Under the pieces are notes generated by a model. That model was not told where the DNA came from. It saw only the letters and a list, made by a program, of their open reading frames with translations, and did not search any database. A stretch of 64,000 nt of DNA, taken from assembly GCF_000276665.1 (NCBI RefSeq), contig NW_004955460.1, positions 301,802 through 365,801 on the forward strand. Reading direction: 5' to 3'. Positions 11,405 through 23,454 of the stretch are shown in pieces; within the stretch, counting starts at the first letter, position 1, and the number at the start of each line of letters is the position of its first letter. Position numbers and translations under genes: made by a program. The stretch is from Chinchilla lanigera (Eukaryota > Chordata > Mammalia > Rodentia > Chinchillidae).

Positions 11405-12189
11405 ACTGCATTGTTTAGTTACTTCAGGATTCATTTCTTTATACCTAAGCAAAAACTATTTCAACCTTAAAATATAAAACAAAACCTTCCAGGCAAACTC
11501 ATGTTATACTAGAGATTAAAAACCGAAAGAAACACCGCTAGAGGTATTAGTACCCTACCACTAAAGTCAGTTTTTTCTGGGTTTCAACGCTCCTCATAAG
11601 GTCTGCAAGACAGTGCCTGCCACCTGAAGACACTTCAGCTTTGTAATGCCGGTCTTCTTGAGAGAATGAAGTGAGACAGCTCAAATAATGGAAAACGTAG
11701 CGTCTCTTTCTCATGTAATCAGGGTTACCTCAGAATGTATGGAATGTCAGGGGATTAGAATCCTACCTAGCTCAGAAGCTCTGCTTTCTTCTTGTGTCAT
11801 AATTGCAACATGCACAGGGCCGGCCAATTAGTGTCCTGCCCAGTGAGGTCATGTTCCTGGAAGGTATTTTTCCTGCTAACATTGGGAATAAGTAGGACAT
11901 TTTAAAGGGCCCCTCAAAGATATTATTTCTACACGTTATCTTACTATTACTAAAGCTGTGCATTTTGATCGTAACCAAGCCTTTTCTGGAGCGCCCAGCT
12001 GAAGGCTGTCAAAACTGTACAGCCCTTCCCCATTACAACACGTAGCTATTTTGCGACCACGACAAATGTTTGCAATAAAAGGGAACATGAACGCTATGTG
12101 CCAGACACAGTGGTATGCGCTTTAAACGCACCGCATCTCACACCACCTTCAGAGGTAAGCACTGTTGCGATACAGTGTGGCTGGAGAGC
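11405..12189. other. Intron 1 region, mostly unassigned
   Basis: No exon or RNA seen. About 12085-12185 resembles an old MIR-like fragment (gtgccagacacagtggtatg). Confidence 0.45.
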
Positions 12190-13540
12190 CTAAGTCACCC
12201 ACGCAAAACCGAAAACAGCACGCAGGGCGAGGAGATGGACTGAGGTCTGCCCTAGAGCCCTGACAACTTCTTTAAACCGTTCCCAAGAAAGCGCGTCAAA
12301 GCCCACAGAAGTCGCTTGGCCACCGCTCTTCCACTTACAAACCCTACGGCATCCGGGCTGCCTTCTTTCACAACTTTCAAAAGGCAGCAAGTTGCCAGCT
12401 CTGCCCAAGCCCACAAAAAGACGAGTGGGGCGCGGGGAAGGCTGGAGTCGGTTCACAGTGGAACAGAAAAGGGCCAAAGAAATCGGCCCGAACTCCAGGG
12501 GCAGGGACCTGAATTTTTAAACACTAGAACTGCGCCAAGCCAAGGAGGAAATCGAGAATGACGGAGTCAGCGGAAGGCGGCTGCCCAAGGGGACCCAGAG
12601 CGGGCGTCCAGCAAGCCGTCGCCGCGGCGGGCTCCGCGACGCCGCAGACGGGACCCGAGGCGGCGCGGCGACCTCAGACCGCGACCGCACAGCGCGGTGC
12701 ACNNNNNNNNNNNNNNNNNNNNNNNNNNNNNNNNNNNNNNNNNNNNNNNNNNNNNNNNNNNNNNNNNNNNNNNNNNNNNNNNNNNNNNNNNNNNNNNNNN
12801 NNNNNNNNNNNNNNNNNNNNNNNNNNNNNNNNNNNNNNNNNNNNNNNNNNNNNNNNNNNNNNNNNNNNNNNNNNNNNNNNNNNNNNNNNNNNNNNNNNNN
12901 NNNNNNNNNNNNNNNNNNNNNNNNNNNNNNNNNNNNNNNNNNNNNNNNNNNNNNNNNNNNNNNNNNNNNNNNNNNNNNNNNNNNNNNNNNNNNNNNNNNN
13001 NNNNNNNNNNNNNNNNNNNNNNNNNNNNNNNNNNNNNNNNNNNNNNNNNNNNNNNNNNNNNNNNNNNNNNNNNNNNNNNNNNNNNNNNNNNNNNNNNNNN
13101 NNNNNNNNNNNNNNNNNNNNNNNNNNNNNNNNNNNNNNNNNNNNNNNNNNNNNNNNNNNNNNNNNNNNNNNNNNNNNNNNNNNNNNNNNNNNNNNNNNNN
13201 NNNNNNNNNNNNNNNNNNNNNNNNNNNNNNNNNNNNNNNNNNNNNNNNNNNNCCCCTCGGGGAATCTCCCAGCGCCTCGCACGCGTCCTCTGCCGCCCCG
13301 AGGGAGAAGGTGCAGCCTGGCCGGAGAAAGTGGGCGGCTTGGGCTGACCGCTGGTAACCTACAGCGCCTCCGTTTGGTCAGGAGGACCGACTGCATCAGC
13401 TGGATTGCAATACCTGTTGAGCGTCTGAGCTTACCAAAAACTGACCCTCGGTTGAGGAGAAGGGTGGGCGTAAGAACCGTGAATAGGAGCTTCATGATCC
13501 TCTTTGTTCTGGATGAGCGGGAAGCGGAGATGAGACCCTA
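12190..13540 (-). promoter_or_regulatory. STK17A: GC-rich, CpG-rich block: probable STK17A promoter and exon 1 region
   Basis: Both sides of the N gap are strongly GC-rich with many CG dinucleotides, for example 12600-12702 and 13253-13340, in an otherwise AT-rich window. This is the pattern of a CpG-island promoter. It lies about 7.5 kb upstream of STK17A exon 2 in the gene's transcriptional direction, where exon 1 is expected. Exon 1 should encode the variable N-terminus and the first half of the glycine-rich loop. I found no matching peptide or splice donor in the flanks, so it is most likely inside 12703-13252. The sequence right of the gap could be 5' UTR or core promoter. The assignment is inferred from position and base composition. 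Confidence 0.75.
12703..13252. other. Assembly gap (550 N)
   Basis: An uninterrupted run of N inside a CpG-rich island. GC-rich first exons are often lost in short-read assemblies. Any open frame crossing it is meaningless. Confidence 1.
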
Positions 13541-13779
13541 ATGCAGTCTCCTGTACAGCACCGTGGGCTGGGGATTTTCTCCCTATTACCCTGGGAGATG
13601 GCTCTGGAGGCTAAGTCTGTATTCTCTGTCTTCACTTCTGAGGTATTCTCATCTGTTTGCATGGTTTTCATGACCATTGATGATTAAAAAATTTATATTC
13701 CCAGGTTCCAACCATTCCTTGAACTTTAGACTTGTATATTCAAATGTGTGCCCTTGGCATTTCTATTTAGGTGTCAAAT

Positions 13780-14170
13780 TAGCATTTCAGACTTAACCAA
13801 CACATGCAAAAGTAAATTCCTAAACACTTTCGTAGTTGCACTTTTGTTCAGTTTGCTCATCTCCATCTTTCCAGTGCATGCTTGGGTCAGCTGTGACTCC
13901 TTCCTCTCATACTCTTCATCCGGATTCTCGCCTGGCTTTACAGGCAAACTATATGTAGAATCCACCACCTCTCTCCGCTTCCGTATTACCACGGTGGATT
14001 GAGTCACGATTATCTGTAGCCTGCATTATGGTGATAGCTGACTAACTGGGCCATCTGCTTCCGTACTGCTTCCTCTTTAACCCCTCAGAGTTGTTTTTCA
14101 ACGCAATGAAAATGATCTTTTAACAAGTCAAATCAAATCATATAGCTGTTCTGCTCAAACTGTTCCAATT
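13780..14170 (+). repeat. L2 LINE fragment (sense)
   Basis: The order of segments (cagctgtgactccttcctct, ..., actgggccatctgcttccgt, ..., aaatgatcttttaacaagtc, tagctgttctgctcaaactg) follows the 3' half of L2. Heavily diverged. Confidence 0.65.
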
Positions 14171-14655
14171 GAGTTTTTTTTCTGGCAATAATGGACCAGT
14201 CCATTTGGTACCAGCACTGTCACTAACATTAGAAAAGCAAGCAAAATTAAATACTAAATGTTAAAAAGCTCTTTGCTTGAAGGCGTCAGGGAACTTCAAA
14301 AGCAGCAAGGATTTGGATGACTACAGTCCCCAAAGGGCAGTCCGGGAAGGGTTTCCCACAGATTAGTTGGTGATTCCATAGCAAGAGCTGAACAGTTGAC
14401 AAAGTAAGCAGAGCCTTCAGGATCTCATGAGGCTGGAGAGAGAGACTGGAGTTTAAGATCCATTAAAGAAAAGGTGCTGGTAAACCCCCTGGGCTACCCA
14501 GGACTCTGAGGGGCTATATCCAGTTAAAGGGAAATAGAGTAGCCCTTGCAAGGACTGCCAGCCACTCTGGAAAGGAGCAGTACATTTCCTTTGGAGGAAA
14601 TATAAAATACTGTACACTATTTTATACTGTCTGTACAGTATTTTATAGTGTTGCA
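14171..14655. other. Intergenic stretch with a small inverted repeat
   Basis: No gene recognised. It holds a perfect inverted repeat with 16-bp arms at 14601-14616 and 14632-14647 (tataaaatactgtaca). Confidence 0.6.
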
Positions 14656-15555
14656 CTCAATTTTAAAATGGACACAAAAGAATTGTCTTTAAAACTAAGA
14701 AAGAGAAAAAGAAACACTGGCAATCCACTGATTAAGGTTTAAAGATAGTGTTAAAAGCAGTTTTGTTTAATGTCTTTAAGAAATGAAATGACAAGTTGGA
14801 AAGTTTCAGTGAGAACTGGAAACTCCAAAGAAGAATAACTTTTAGAACTTGAACTAAAACACACACAAAGTAAAATCAGCATGCTATAATGAGTTTAATA
14901 ACTGGTTCCACACAATTTCAGCATGAATTAGTGAACCTAGCAAGTCAAGCAAAATATACACAATTAAACAACAGAGATTAAAGGATTTAAAGCTCAGAAA
15001 AGAGAGAAAAACACATGTACTGTGTTGTAAAACATTCTAACACATGTAATCAGAATATCAGAAGAGGAGAAAGAATAAATGAAATGCAATATTTGAATAG
15101 ATGGCTAGGAAAATTTTCAAAATGAATGAAGAACTCAGAGTTAAGAAACATGAATACCAAGCAGGATTTCTAACAAAGAAAGCCATAGTTATGCAGGTCA
15201 TAGTAAGCTACTAAGAATCAAAGAGAATAAATTTAAATAGGCATAGAGAGCAAAGATATAAACTGCAAAAGAGCAATGATAAAATTAAGACTATTTTCTA
15301 AAAAAAAAAGAAACAGTGGCAGCCCAAACACCTTCAAATGTGTTTAAAATACTCCTAGAGATATATGTTGCCAATCTAACTTATATGCCAGTAAAAATAT
15401 TCTTAGAACTCAGACATTTTTATAGTAAAGAAATACTAAGATCATCACTGGACCCATATTGAAAGAAATTCCAAAAAGAGTTCTTTCGGCAGATGGAAGA
15501 TAATCCAAAATGAAATCCTACATATGTCTACAGGAATGAAGAAAATACCAAGGGT

Positions 15556-15700
15556 TGCTGGGCGTGATGGTGCATGCCTGTAATCCCAGCACTTGGGAGG
15601 CTGAGGCAGAAGGATCACCGTGAGTTCAAGGCCAGTCTGGGCTACATAAGCAAGTTCAAAGCCAGCCTGCACTATATAAGGAGATCTTGTCTCAAAAAAA
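15556..15700 (+). repeat. B1 SINE inserted in L1
   Basis: Full B1 body (ctgggcgtgatggtgcatgc, cctgtaatcccagcacttgg, gttcaaggccagtctgggct) with the internal duplicated segment. Flanking sequence is repeated with one mismatch. Confidence 0.92.
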
Positions 15701-16109
15701 ATACCGAGGGTTAATCTATGACTAGATATAGACAGATACAAACTGGATAAAATTTTTAAAAAAATGTCATGGGTTTTAAATATATGTAATGCACAAAAAG
15801 TAGGGGAAAGTAAGTGAAATTAAAACATTCTAAAGTTCTCCCATAGTTGAGGGATTGACAAAAGTACTTAGCTTTAATAAATCAAGAATGCATATTATAA
15901 CTCACAGAATAATAACTGAAATAATAGAAAAATGAGTAAGTTAATAGAGTAATAAAACATATTAATAAAAATATTTAATCCAATAGAAGCAAGAAAAGAA
16001 AAAGAAAAGGAACATAGTAAAAGAGTAGACATGAAAAATACAAATAGATAGAATCTTTGTTCAGCCACGTTAAAAGGTAAAGGTTTTACATGAGATAAAT
16101 AATGTCAGG

Positions 16110-16320
16110 GAGGGAGCATGGTGGCACATGCCTATCACGTTAGCTACTTGAGAGTCTCAGGCAGTAATATCCCAAGTTCGAATCCAGTCTGGACAACTTA
16201 GACCCTCTCTCCAAACTAACAAACAAAAAAAAAACAAATGAACAAAAGGGCTGGAATGTAGTTCAGTGCTATAGAGCTTCTATGTGTGAGGCCCTCCGTT
16301 AATCTCCTGAGCCTAAAAAA
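16110..16320 (+). repeat. B1-like plus ID-like SINE composite
   Basis: 16115-16205 is a diverged B1 (gcatggtggcacatgcctat). 16248-16315 is ID-like (gggctggaatgtagttcagt). Confidence 0.65.
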
Positions 16321-16852
16321 TAAAACCAAAATCAAAATCAAAACAACTATTCTGTTGTTCCTAAGACACACTTTTAATAGAAGGCAACACGATGGAAAGA
16401 ATTCTGCTATTTTAATGGTACCAAACTGAAAGCCCATAAATCTATCCAAATATTAAACAAGGTAGGTTTTTAAGACACAAAGTATTATCAGAGATATGAA
16501 AAACTTTTTTTTTGCTTTTTTGGTTTTGAGGTGTGTGTATGTGTGTGCTGTGGACTGAAAAAAATTTTATGATTTTTTTGATAAAATAATAATAAAAAGA
16601 CCAATCCATCAGAAAGTTTCAACAGTTTTCAATTTGTATGGTCTTAAAAATGTAGCATAGAAATATACAAACCAATATGGCAAGACTAAAAAGAGAAATA
16701 AACAAACCCACAATCATGACCTGGGATTTTTTAACACAATGTCTTTATGTGTTAAACAAGGACAAGAAGACAAAAAAAGGGTACAGATGTTTTAAACAAT
16801 ATAATTGATAAATTGGCATGATTGATAGGCTAAGTGTGATCAAAATATACAG

Positions 16853-17200
16853 TGAATTTTTAATTTTTAAAAAATTTATTACAGCAAGAAACGCACTACC
16901 GGAAGTCCCCCTTAAAATTCTCCTTCTTATTTTGAACACCTGTATCCCATCTTTCTTCCTGTTTTCTGAAGCAGTTCTGGAAGTCCTTTTTCTTGAGGAC
17001 TTGCACTGTTGTGGCTGCCTCCATGTCTTGAATAGATTCAAAAAGTTTACCTTTCATGGTCATTTTGATTCTGGGAAAGAGCCAGAAGTTATGCAGTACC
17101 AGATCAGGTGAAATAGGTGGATGAGGACACACTGTGATGTTTTTATGATCCTGCCTTTCCATTGGGTGGCATTTGGCATTTATCGTATATTTTATCACAC
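16853..17200 (-). mobile_element. Mariner-family transposase fragment
   Basis: On the minus strand the frame reads through ISPDLVLHNFWLFPRIKMTM, followed by KGKLFESIQDMEAATT and DFQNCFRKQEERWD. This is the C-terminal catalytic part of a mariner transposase: the third acidic residue sits in the SPDL motif, followed by the W-LFP motif. Upstream catalytic parts are missing, so it is a dead fragment. It interrupts the L1 remnant. Confidence 0.88.
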
Positions 17201-17640
17201 CTCAGAATAATTTTGAATAACAATAATTTTGAAAGTGTTGAAATGCACAAGAAACCAAAAGAGGCCTCAAAATGATTTAAATCATTAAATATTTCAAAAG
17301 AATATAAAATCTAAAAGAAATAACAATTAGCTAATTTCTGAAAGAAGTAATATCTACAAAACAGATCAGTGGACTACTTAATGATTCAAAATTCTTGCAT
17401 ATGAAAACATGTTATATGCAGAAAAGACAAGCTGGTAAAATATTTGCAAAATATAGTTTTGCATAGCAGTCAAAAATCATACCATAAATAAGGAATATAT
17501 TATAAGAGGTACAGCAAAACTGTATTAGAAAGAGGTAAAAGAAAACAAAAGATAATTTTTGAAAAGTTAGATATAATAAATACATATAAAGTATTCAAAG
17601 TCATCAACAACCAAAGAAATATAAATTAATCAATGGGGGC

Positions 17641-17690
<50 letters not shown>
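17641..17690 (+). repeat. (CTTT)n microsatellite
   Basis: Perfect tetranucleotide run. Confidence 0.98.
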
Positions 17691-17691
<1 letters not shown>

Positions 17692-17714
17692 ATTTTCCTT
17701 CTTTCTCTTTGTTT

Positions 17715-17935
17715 TTCTTCTTTTGGTGGTACTGGGGATAGTATCCAGGGGTGCCCCTAATACAGAGCTGCATCCCTAACCCTTTTAATTTTTATTTATT
17801 TATTTATTTATCTGTGTATTATTTATTTATTGAGTCAGTGTTTTGCTAAATTGTCCAGGCTGGACTTCACCTTTTGATCCTCGTGCCTCAGCCTCTCAAA
17901 CAGCTGATTACAGGCATATACCATCACACAGTGCT
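17715..17935 (-). repeat. ID-like and B1-like SINE composite with (TTTA)n
   Basis: Antisense ID-like (ggtactggggatagtatcca) and then B1-like body (agtcagtgttttgctaaatt, ctcagcctctcaaacagctg) with a TTTA run at about 17787-17830 between them. Confidence 0.7.
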
Positions 17936-18084
17936 TAGTGGGTTCCATTTTTGCCAGTAAAACAGGCAAAAGTTTTTAGCGTAATGCGATGCCTAATGTA
18001 AATGATTATGGAGGGAATATTAGAAGGCGAAAAGCGCAAGTTCTTTATGTTTTCTTCTTTTGTTTTGATACAGAGTTTTCTGTA

Positions 18085-18310
18085 CTTCCCTGAAAACCTC
18101 GGTCTCATCATCTTTAGGCACTCTCCCTGACTCTAGCAGTTTACCTGACCAAAACTGCTTCCATCTTAAATGGTGTTTATCTTTATGAAATTGAGTGTAT
18201 TAGAGTCCTCTTCTCCTAGTTAAACAGAACAGGGACCACTTATTTTTGTACCCTATGCGTGTATGTGACACTTCATACATATTGATTAATAAAGGTGATC
18301 AAATTGAACA
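18085..18310 (+). repeat. L2 LINE 3' fragment
   Basis: Ends with the L2 3' pattern: aacagaacagggaccactta, a 'ttgtaccctatgcgtgtatg' segment, then a terminal 'attgattaataaaggtgatc' segment. Confidence 0.65.
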
Positions 18311-18632
18311 CGAAGAACTCAGTTCCCGTCTGGCAGGAAGCGAACGGTTAAATGAAGTATGATACATATTCACCTTATAGGTTATGATGCAGCAGTTTTA
18401 CAGCGTTTTAGGAACACTGGGTTATAAGTATTTGTTTTGCAATGATAACTATAAAAAAGAATGATTAAAAATAATGTCTATTTTGCATTATAGTTTTTAA
18501 AGTGCACCTTAAAAAGGTGAGGGAGTTAGTAGTCTAACAATGCTTCTCTCTGAGAGAAGTGACTTTTACTGAATAATTTTCTATACTTTCTGAATGTTTT
18601 TAGAGGATTATATATCACTTTTATAAATGAAT

Positions 18633-18750
18633 AATGTAGAAAATTTTTTTTTTATTTTTTTAGTACTGGGAATCGAACTCGAGACCTTGTGCTTGCCAGG
18701 CAGGCACTTGTGGCACTGAGCTATATTCCCAGCCCAATGTAGAAAATTTT
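18633..18750 (-). repeat. ID SINE with target-site duplication
   Basis: Antisense ID body (gtactgggaatcgaactcga ... gagctatattcccagccc) after a T-rich tail. The direct repeat aatgtagaaaatttt flanks it at 18633-18647 and 18736-18750. Confidence 0.92.
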
Positions 18751-19500
18751 AAAAGTTTTTTTTTTAATATAAATACTGTATTTTCATATAAATACATCTA
18801 AGCACAGAGTATGGTTATTTTAAGTGTAACTCAGCCTTATGTCACCACTCCCTCTTTACTGATGCATTTAAGTCATACACTTTTTGCCCCACGGCACTTC
18901 GAGTTGAAGCCCGCCTTATGTCCAAGCTGCTGTTATTTTAAAACATGAGAGTATTTGTCTGGAAAATTATGTGTAGGTTACAGATCTTGGATCTTCAAAG
19001 ATAAAAGCATTTGAGATTAGCAGTTCAGCTAAACAACAACATTTCCTTTGACATATGATGTCAGAGGGAAAAAGCTGATTTGTACTTGACATTCTTGTGA
19101 CAAAATTAGTATTTAGGTCAAATGTCTTGATGGACTCTAATCTTCCAATGATTTCTTTCTCCCAGAATTTAGCCTAGAAAAGAGCAGTTCATTATGGTCA
19201 TCTCTCTTCTCTTGTCATTTAGCCCGTCTACATAAAGATGACATTTGAAAGAATGACAGTTCTTTCAGAGCTATAATTTTGGTGAGGAGATTGTCCTGAA
19301 ACTAGATAAAAATCCCCAAACATCCGAGGGTCAGGCTATGAAGAGAATGTTAAGTGAAGTAGCTACTCCATGTCAAACAATAGCTATTTGGTGAATGTGG
19401 TGGAATCCACATGCTTTGAAAGATTGATGAATGTGGGCCTCAGGTCCCAGGTTAAAACTTAACATCCTGAGATGTTTACTGATAAAAATGAAATGCCTTA
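18751..19500. other. Intergenic, unassigned
   Basis: AT-rich, no gene or confidently named repeat seen. Confidence 0.5.
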
Positions 19501-19504
19501 CTAC

Positions 19505-19860
19505 ATTGCTGTCCAGAGGAACAGAACCAGTAAAATTCATATATATATGCTCATGAGAGGGGATTTATTAGATTGGTTTACATGATCAGAGGCTGCATTG
19601 CCCATGGCCATTGCAAGCTGGGAGAGCAGGGAAAACCAATAGCTGCTCACTCCAAGAAAGGAACCTTTCTATTCCATCTGGGCTTCCAGCCTCTGATATG
19701 TTGCTGCCCACATTCAGGGTGTGTCTTCCTAACTCAACTCCCTGAGCCACTGCTCCACTTCTCTGGAAGTGCCCTCTCAGACACGCCCAGAAATGCGCTT
19801 TACCAATTTTCTAGGCATCCCTGCATCCAACCTGACAACCAAAATTAATCATCATATACA
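19505..19860 (-). repeat. ERVL-type (MLT2-like) solo LTR
   Basis: Starts tgtccagaggaacagaacca with a following TA-rich run and ggggatttattagattggtt, the reverse of an MLT2 3' end. It ends near caaccaaaattaatcatcat. No internal viral region. Confidence 0.7.
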
Positions 19861-20178
19861 CGAAAAGTCAAATATTTTTGTGAATTGAACAAAATTCTCT
19901 GTACTTCTGTGTTTTATAATAAAGGGAGAATATATCAGCTAAAGGGGAAAATGAGGACTGCTCTGGGTTGGTTGAAAATATATTATTGGTATTTTATTGT
20001 CTGTGATGCGTGGGGTGTTCATTTATTGTTATGCAAAACAGAACTGAAAATCTTTGCATAAGGGGCAACATCATAAAAAGAGGCTAAATAGCTAAGGGAG
20101 CGGCAGCAGCATAGAGTCCTTCTTCTAACTTCTCATTTAAATAGTTGAGAAAAAGATGCCTGCAAAACAAGGGGGTAA

Positions 20179-20266
20179 GGGGCTGGGAATATAGCTCAGT
20201 GGCATAAGTGCCTGCCTGGCAAGCACAAGGTCCTGAGTTTGATTCCCAGTAACCCCCCAAAAAATA
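20179..20266 (+). repeat. ID SINE
   Basis: ggctgggaatatagctcagt ... ggcaagcacaaggtcctgag ... gattcccagt, short A tail. Confidence 0.9.
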
Positions 20267-20334
20267 TCAAAATAAGAGGGGAAGAAACATCCACCAAATT
20301 GTTGAATCGTCTTCCTTTTCTTTTCTCATCTTCT

Positions 20335-20490
20335 TTTTTGTTGTTTGTTTTCGGAGACAGGATCTAGCTATGTAGTTCAGGTTGGCCTTGAACACACTAT
20401 GTAGCGCAGACTGGCTGAGAACTTAAAGCAGTTCTCCTGCCTCAGCGACCTGAGTGTTGGAATTACAGGTGTGTGAACCATGCCTGCCTA
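20335..20490 (-). repeat. B1-type SINE
   Basis: Antisense: ggagacaggatctagctatg, tcaggttggccttgaacaca, a duplicated segment, then tcctgcctcagcgacctgag and gtgttggaattacaggtgtg. Confidence 0.85.
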
Positions 20491-20949
20491 GGACTATTTA
20501 CAATTCTGAGGTCTGAAGACACCAGATTAGAGTACAAGAGTCATGGGTGTGCTTAAGAAATTGTTTCTGATAATCTGTCCCTAGAAAATCAATAGAGAGC
20601 AAAATTACTCTTTTTGTATTCTGCAAGGATTATGGAGATAGCATAGAGAACGTCTTATGCTGGACTTGACCAGCTTGACACAATAGTATTTTAATTAAAA
20701 ATTCTGTTTTCTATGCAAGAAATAGCAAATAATACTTATTAAATCTCTAATGTATTCTAGGTATTGTTTTTATAACTTCCGTGTCCTCTTGAGGCTTCAA
20801 ACAACACCATGTGGATCTATAATTTCAACACAATCCCAGTCAAAATTCCAGCACACTATTTTATAGCATTAACAATCTGAGTCTCAGGAGCATATGAAGA
20901 GACCAAGGAGACAGACAGTCAACACAATATTGAAGGAGAACAAAGTTAG

Positions 20950-21380
20950 AGGACTGATTGTGTCAACTTGAGTAAGAAATGCCCGACTAAATTGGATCAG
21001 CATAGTTCTGAGTATGGAAGATCCACCCGAGTGTGGCTGGTCACCTGAATGGAATAAAAGGGAAATAAAGAACCAAGACTCACTTCTATTTCTTTGGAGG
21101 AGCTCCAGTCTTCATCTTCACCTTGGACATCATCTGGCTTCCAGCAAAGACTCTTTAGCCTTCATTGCAGACACTTTGGCCTCCTGATATGGACTCGCAC
21201 GGAACACAACACTGAGCTCCAGGCCTCTCACTGGGCTTTGGATCTCTAGAGTGCAGACAGATTCTCCACACTCTTCTACAACTGACTCTAGGTGGCCACT
21301 GTAAATCAGTCTTGTGAATTCTTACACATTTGTATATCTTGCCTTAAATCTGTTTCTCTAGTAAGCACTGATACAAGGAC
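20950..21380 (+). repeat. ERVL-type (MLT2-like) solo LTR, sense
   Basis: Begins ggactgattgtgtcaacttg, runs through a 'gatcagcatagttctgagta' segment and a CT-rich middle, and ends with ctgtttctctagtaagcact. The first ~120 bases match the reverse complement of the LTR at 25005-25455, so both belong to one family. Confidence 0.75.
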
Positions 21381-21509
21381 TTACACTTCAAGATTACTGT
21401 GAAGCTACAGTAATCAAGACAGTATGGTATTGGTAAAACAATAGACAAATAAAACAATGGAACAGAACATAGTGCCCAGAAATAGACCTACATAAACACA
21501 GGTAACTTA

Positions 21510-21605
21510 TTTTTTTCTTTTTCTTTCTTTTTTGTAGTATTGGGGATGGAAGCCAGGGCCTTGTGCAGGATAAGTAAGTGCTCTATCACTGAACTACTCC
21601 TAGCC
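21510..21605 (-). repeat. ID-like SINE
   Basis: Antisense: T-rich tail, gtagtattggggatggaagc, aagtgctctatcactgaact. Confidence 0.75.
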
Positions 21606-21999
21606 TCGTAACTGAACTTTTTTGATAAAGGAGTAAAGGCATTACAAAGAAATGATAGCTCTTTCAACAAATGGTGTTGGAACAACTGGACATCCATGCT
21701 AAAAAGTGAACCTACATACAGACCTACAGCTCTCACAAAAATTAACTCAAAATTGGATCATAGGCCTCAATGTAAAATGCAGACTATTCACACCTAGAAA
21801 ATAGCATAGGAAAAAATGTGGATCACCTACCTCCATTTTTTAGATGGGAGAAACTGAAGCATATGTTCAGGGTGCTACTCTATGGTGGAGCCAGGATATG
21901 AAGTCAGAGAGCTCACCCATCCACAGGGTCCCTCTCATGGTGCTTATTACTCTAACCAGGCATTCAGGTCACAGGGACAGATCTCATTCCCATTGTTAC
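21606..21999. other. Intergenic; L1-like and MIR-like scraps
   Basis: About 21400-21510 and 21610-21830 resemble old L1 ORF2 (caatagacaaataaaacaat; caacaaatggtgttggaaca). About 21830-21960 looks MIR-like. All are diverged and not coding. Confidence 0.45.
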
Positions 22000-22515
22000 C
22001 AGGTTTGGGGGTGCTAGGGACTCCTTCTAGGACTCTTTTTAGGTTCATCTTGTCCTGAACAAAGAATGGACAAAACAAATGTGAAAGGTAGCAAGATTTT
22101 ACATTTATTAAAGGTAAGAAGAGAAATACACTCTACAGAATGAGAATGGGCCAACTAAAGAAGGGAAAGAAGTATACTCTGGGTGAGAGAGCGAAGCATC
22201 ATGAAAGAGGGAGCAGAGTGGCTGCAAGATTAAAGGTCACCATCTTTTGTATGACCCGCCCCTCAGGCTGACATCAGGTGTAGGCCATCCTACCAAAAAC
22301 CTGCTTGAGCTCCTGTGATAAGAACTGAAGACAGCACTTTCTTATTAGTTCCAGGTGCAGGGCTTGAAATTGTTTTTCTGTATACTTCCTGGATATCCAT
22401 TATTGACAGGTTATTCCCACTTGCTCAGCCATTTTGCAATGTTCTAATCTCCTACCTCAGGCACAAACTATTGAAGACAAGGCCAAGAGAGATCAATCCT
22501 CTTGCGATGGGTTAA
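22000..22515 (-). repeat. ERV LTR, antisense
   Basis: On the minus strand there is an AATAAA signal (plus-strand tttatt near 22108) about 100 bases before a CA end in ccaaacctggtaaca (near 22000). This is the R-U5 layout of an LTR. A second, shorter and diverged copy of the U3-like part is at 23455-23700 (shared gcttcaggctggcatcaggt-like and agaactgaagacagcact-like segments). Confidence 0.6.
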
Positions 22516-23454
22516 ATTTGAAAGTAAAAGGAGGTCCCACTAACTTCCTAACTCAAAAGACCAGTCAGAGGAGTAGAAAATAGTTTATCTAGTTAGCTTC
22601 TGAGTAAGACACCTAATGAAGAAGGGCCTAGCCAGAGTTGGGTGACCAGCGATATTCATAAGGATTAAAATAAGAATAGAGAGTGAATTAGTATTTTCCT
22701 CAGGCAATGTGGGATGCAGTCTACTCCCTACAAAAAGGAGTGCAGCCACTTCCTAGTAAGTGTCTGGGTTCTGAGGAAATTAAGATGTAAAATAGCCATT
22801 TTTTTTCTCTAAAAATCTGTTTCCTTTAACTCCTAGATGTTGAAGAACAGGGTTAGAAGCTTGAGTTCCAAACAGTCATTTTAAATCCACAGAGCCACCT
22901 GTGATAGGTGGCCACTAAACACCTGAGCAATTCCTGTGTGCTGGTTATCTATAATTAGCTCTGGGTTGAGAGGTCCTGTGGCCACCCACTCAGGACCCCT
23001 TTTGGGAATCCTGGAGCTACTCTTCTTATTATATTCAGTAAAACTCCCCAAACCTCTTCTCTTGGTTTGTGACTTCATTCCTAAATGTTTTAGAACCATG
23101 AGTTCAGTACATAGACGGTAACAGAATCATCGCAAAAGATTTTATACATATTTCCTCTTCTGTCTGTGCTGGAAGGTAAGCCAGGCTCCTCTAATGGTGT
23201 GGACAGGCAGCTGAGTTAGATCCAACAAAAATCTCACTTTCCCTTAAATTGTTTGAACAACACAAATAAAAGGAGGAAAACTTATACGATCCCATTCAGT
23301 TTCCTATGATGAAATGTTCAAAATGAAAAGCCAGAGATGACGGGAGATGGCAAATCCGAGCTTCCAAATTGATATCTACAATAGAGTCATTATTATCAGA
23401 CTTAATGTAGAAAATTCAATAAACAGTGTGGAAGAAATGATTAGCCCAGAGCTC
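22516..23454. other. Intergenic between two related LTR-like segments
   Basis: Could be decayed ERV internal sequence, but I see no retroviral protein motif in any frame. Confidence 0.35.

Larger units (their letters stand above)
14660..17640 (+). mobile_element. Fragmented old L1 LINE
   Basis: A-rich sense-strand sequence with features of old L1 5'/ORF1-ORF2 linker and ORF2, such as ttctttcggcagatggaaga followed by a 'aggaatgaagaaaatac' segment. It continues on both sides of later insertions: B1 at 15556-15700 (flanked by aatacca/cgagggtt direct repeats), SINEs at 16110-16320 and mariner at 16853-17200. No open frame remains. Confidence 0.65.

Noticed and set aside
12558..13541. Long open frames on both strands across the N run
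   Set aside because: Open only because N codons are unreadable; the flanking peptides do not match STK17A or each other.
16896..17198. 100-codon mariner frame as a live or domesticated gene
   Set aside because: Only the C-terminal part remains, without the first catalytic residues, and there is no promoter or splice evidence.
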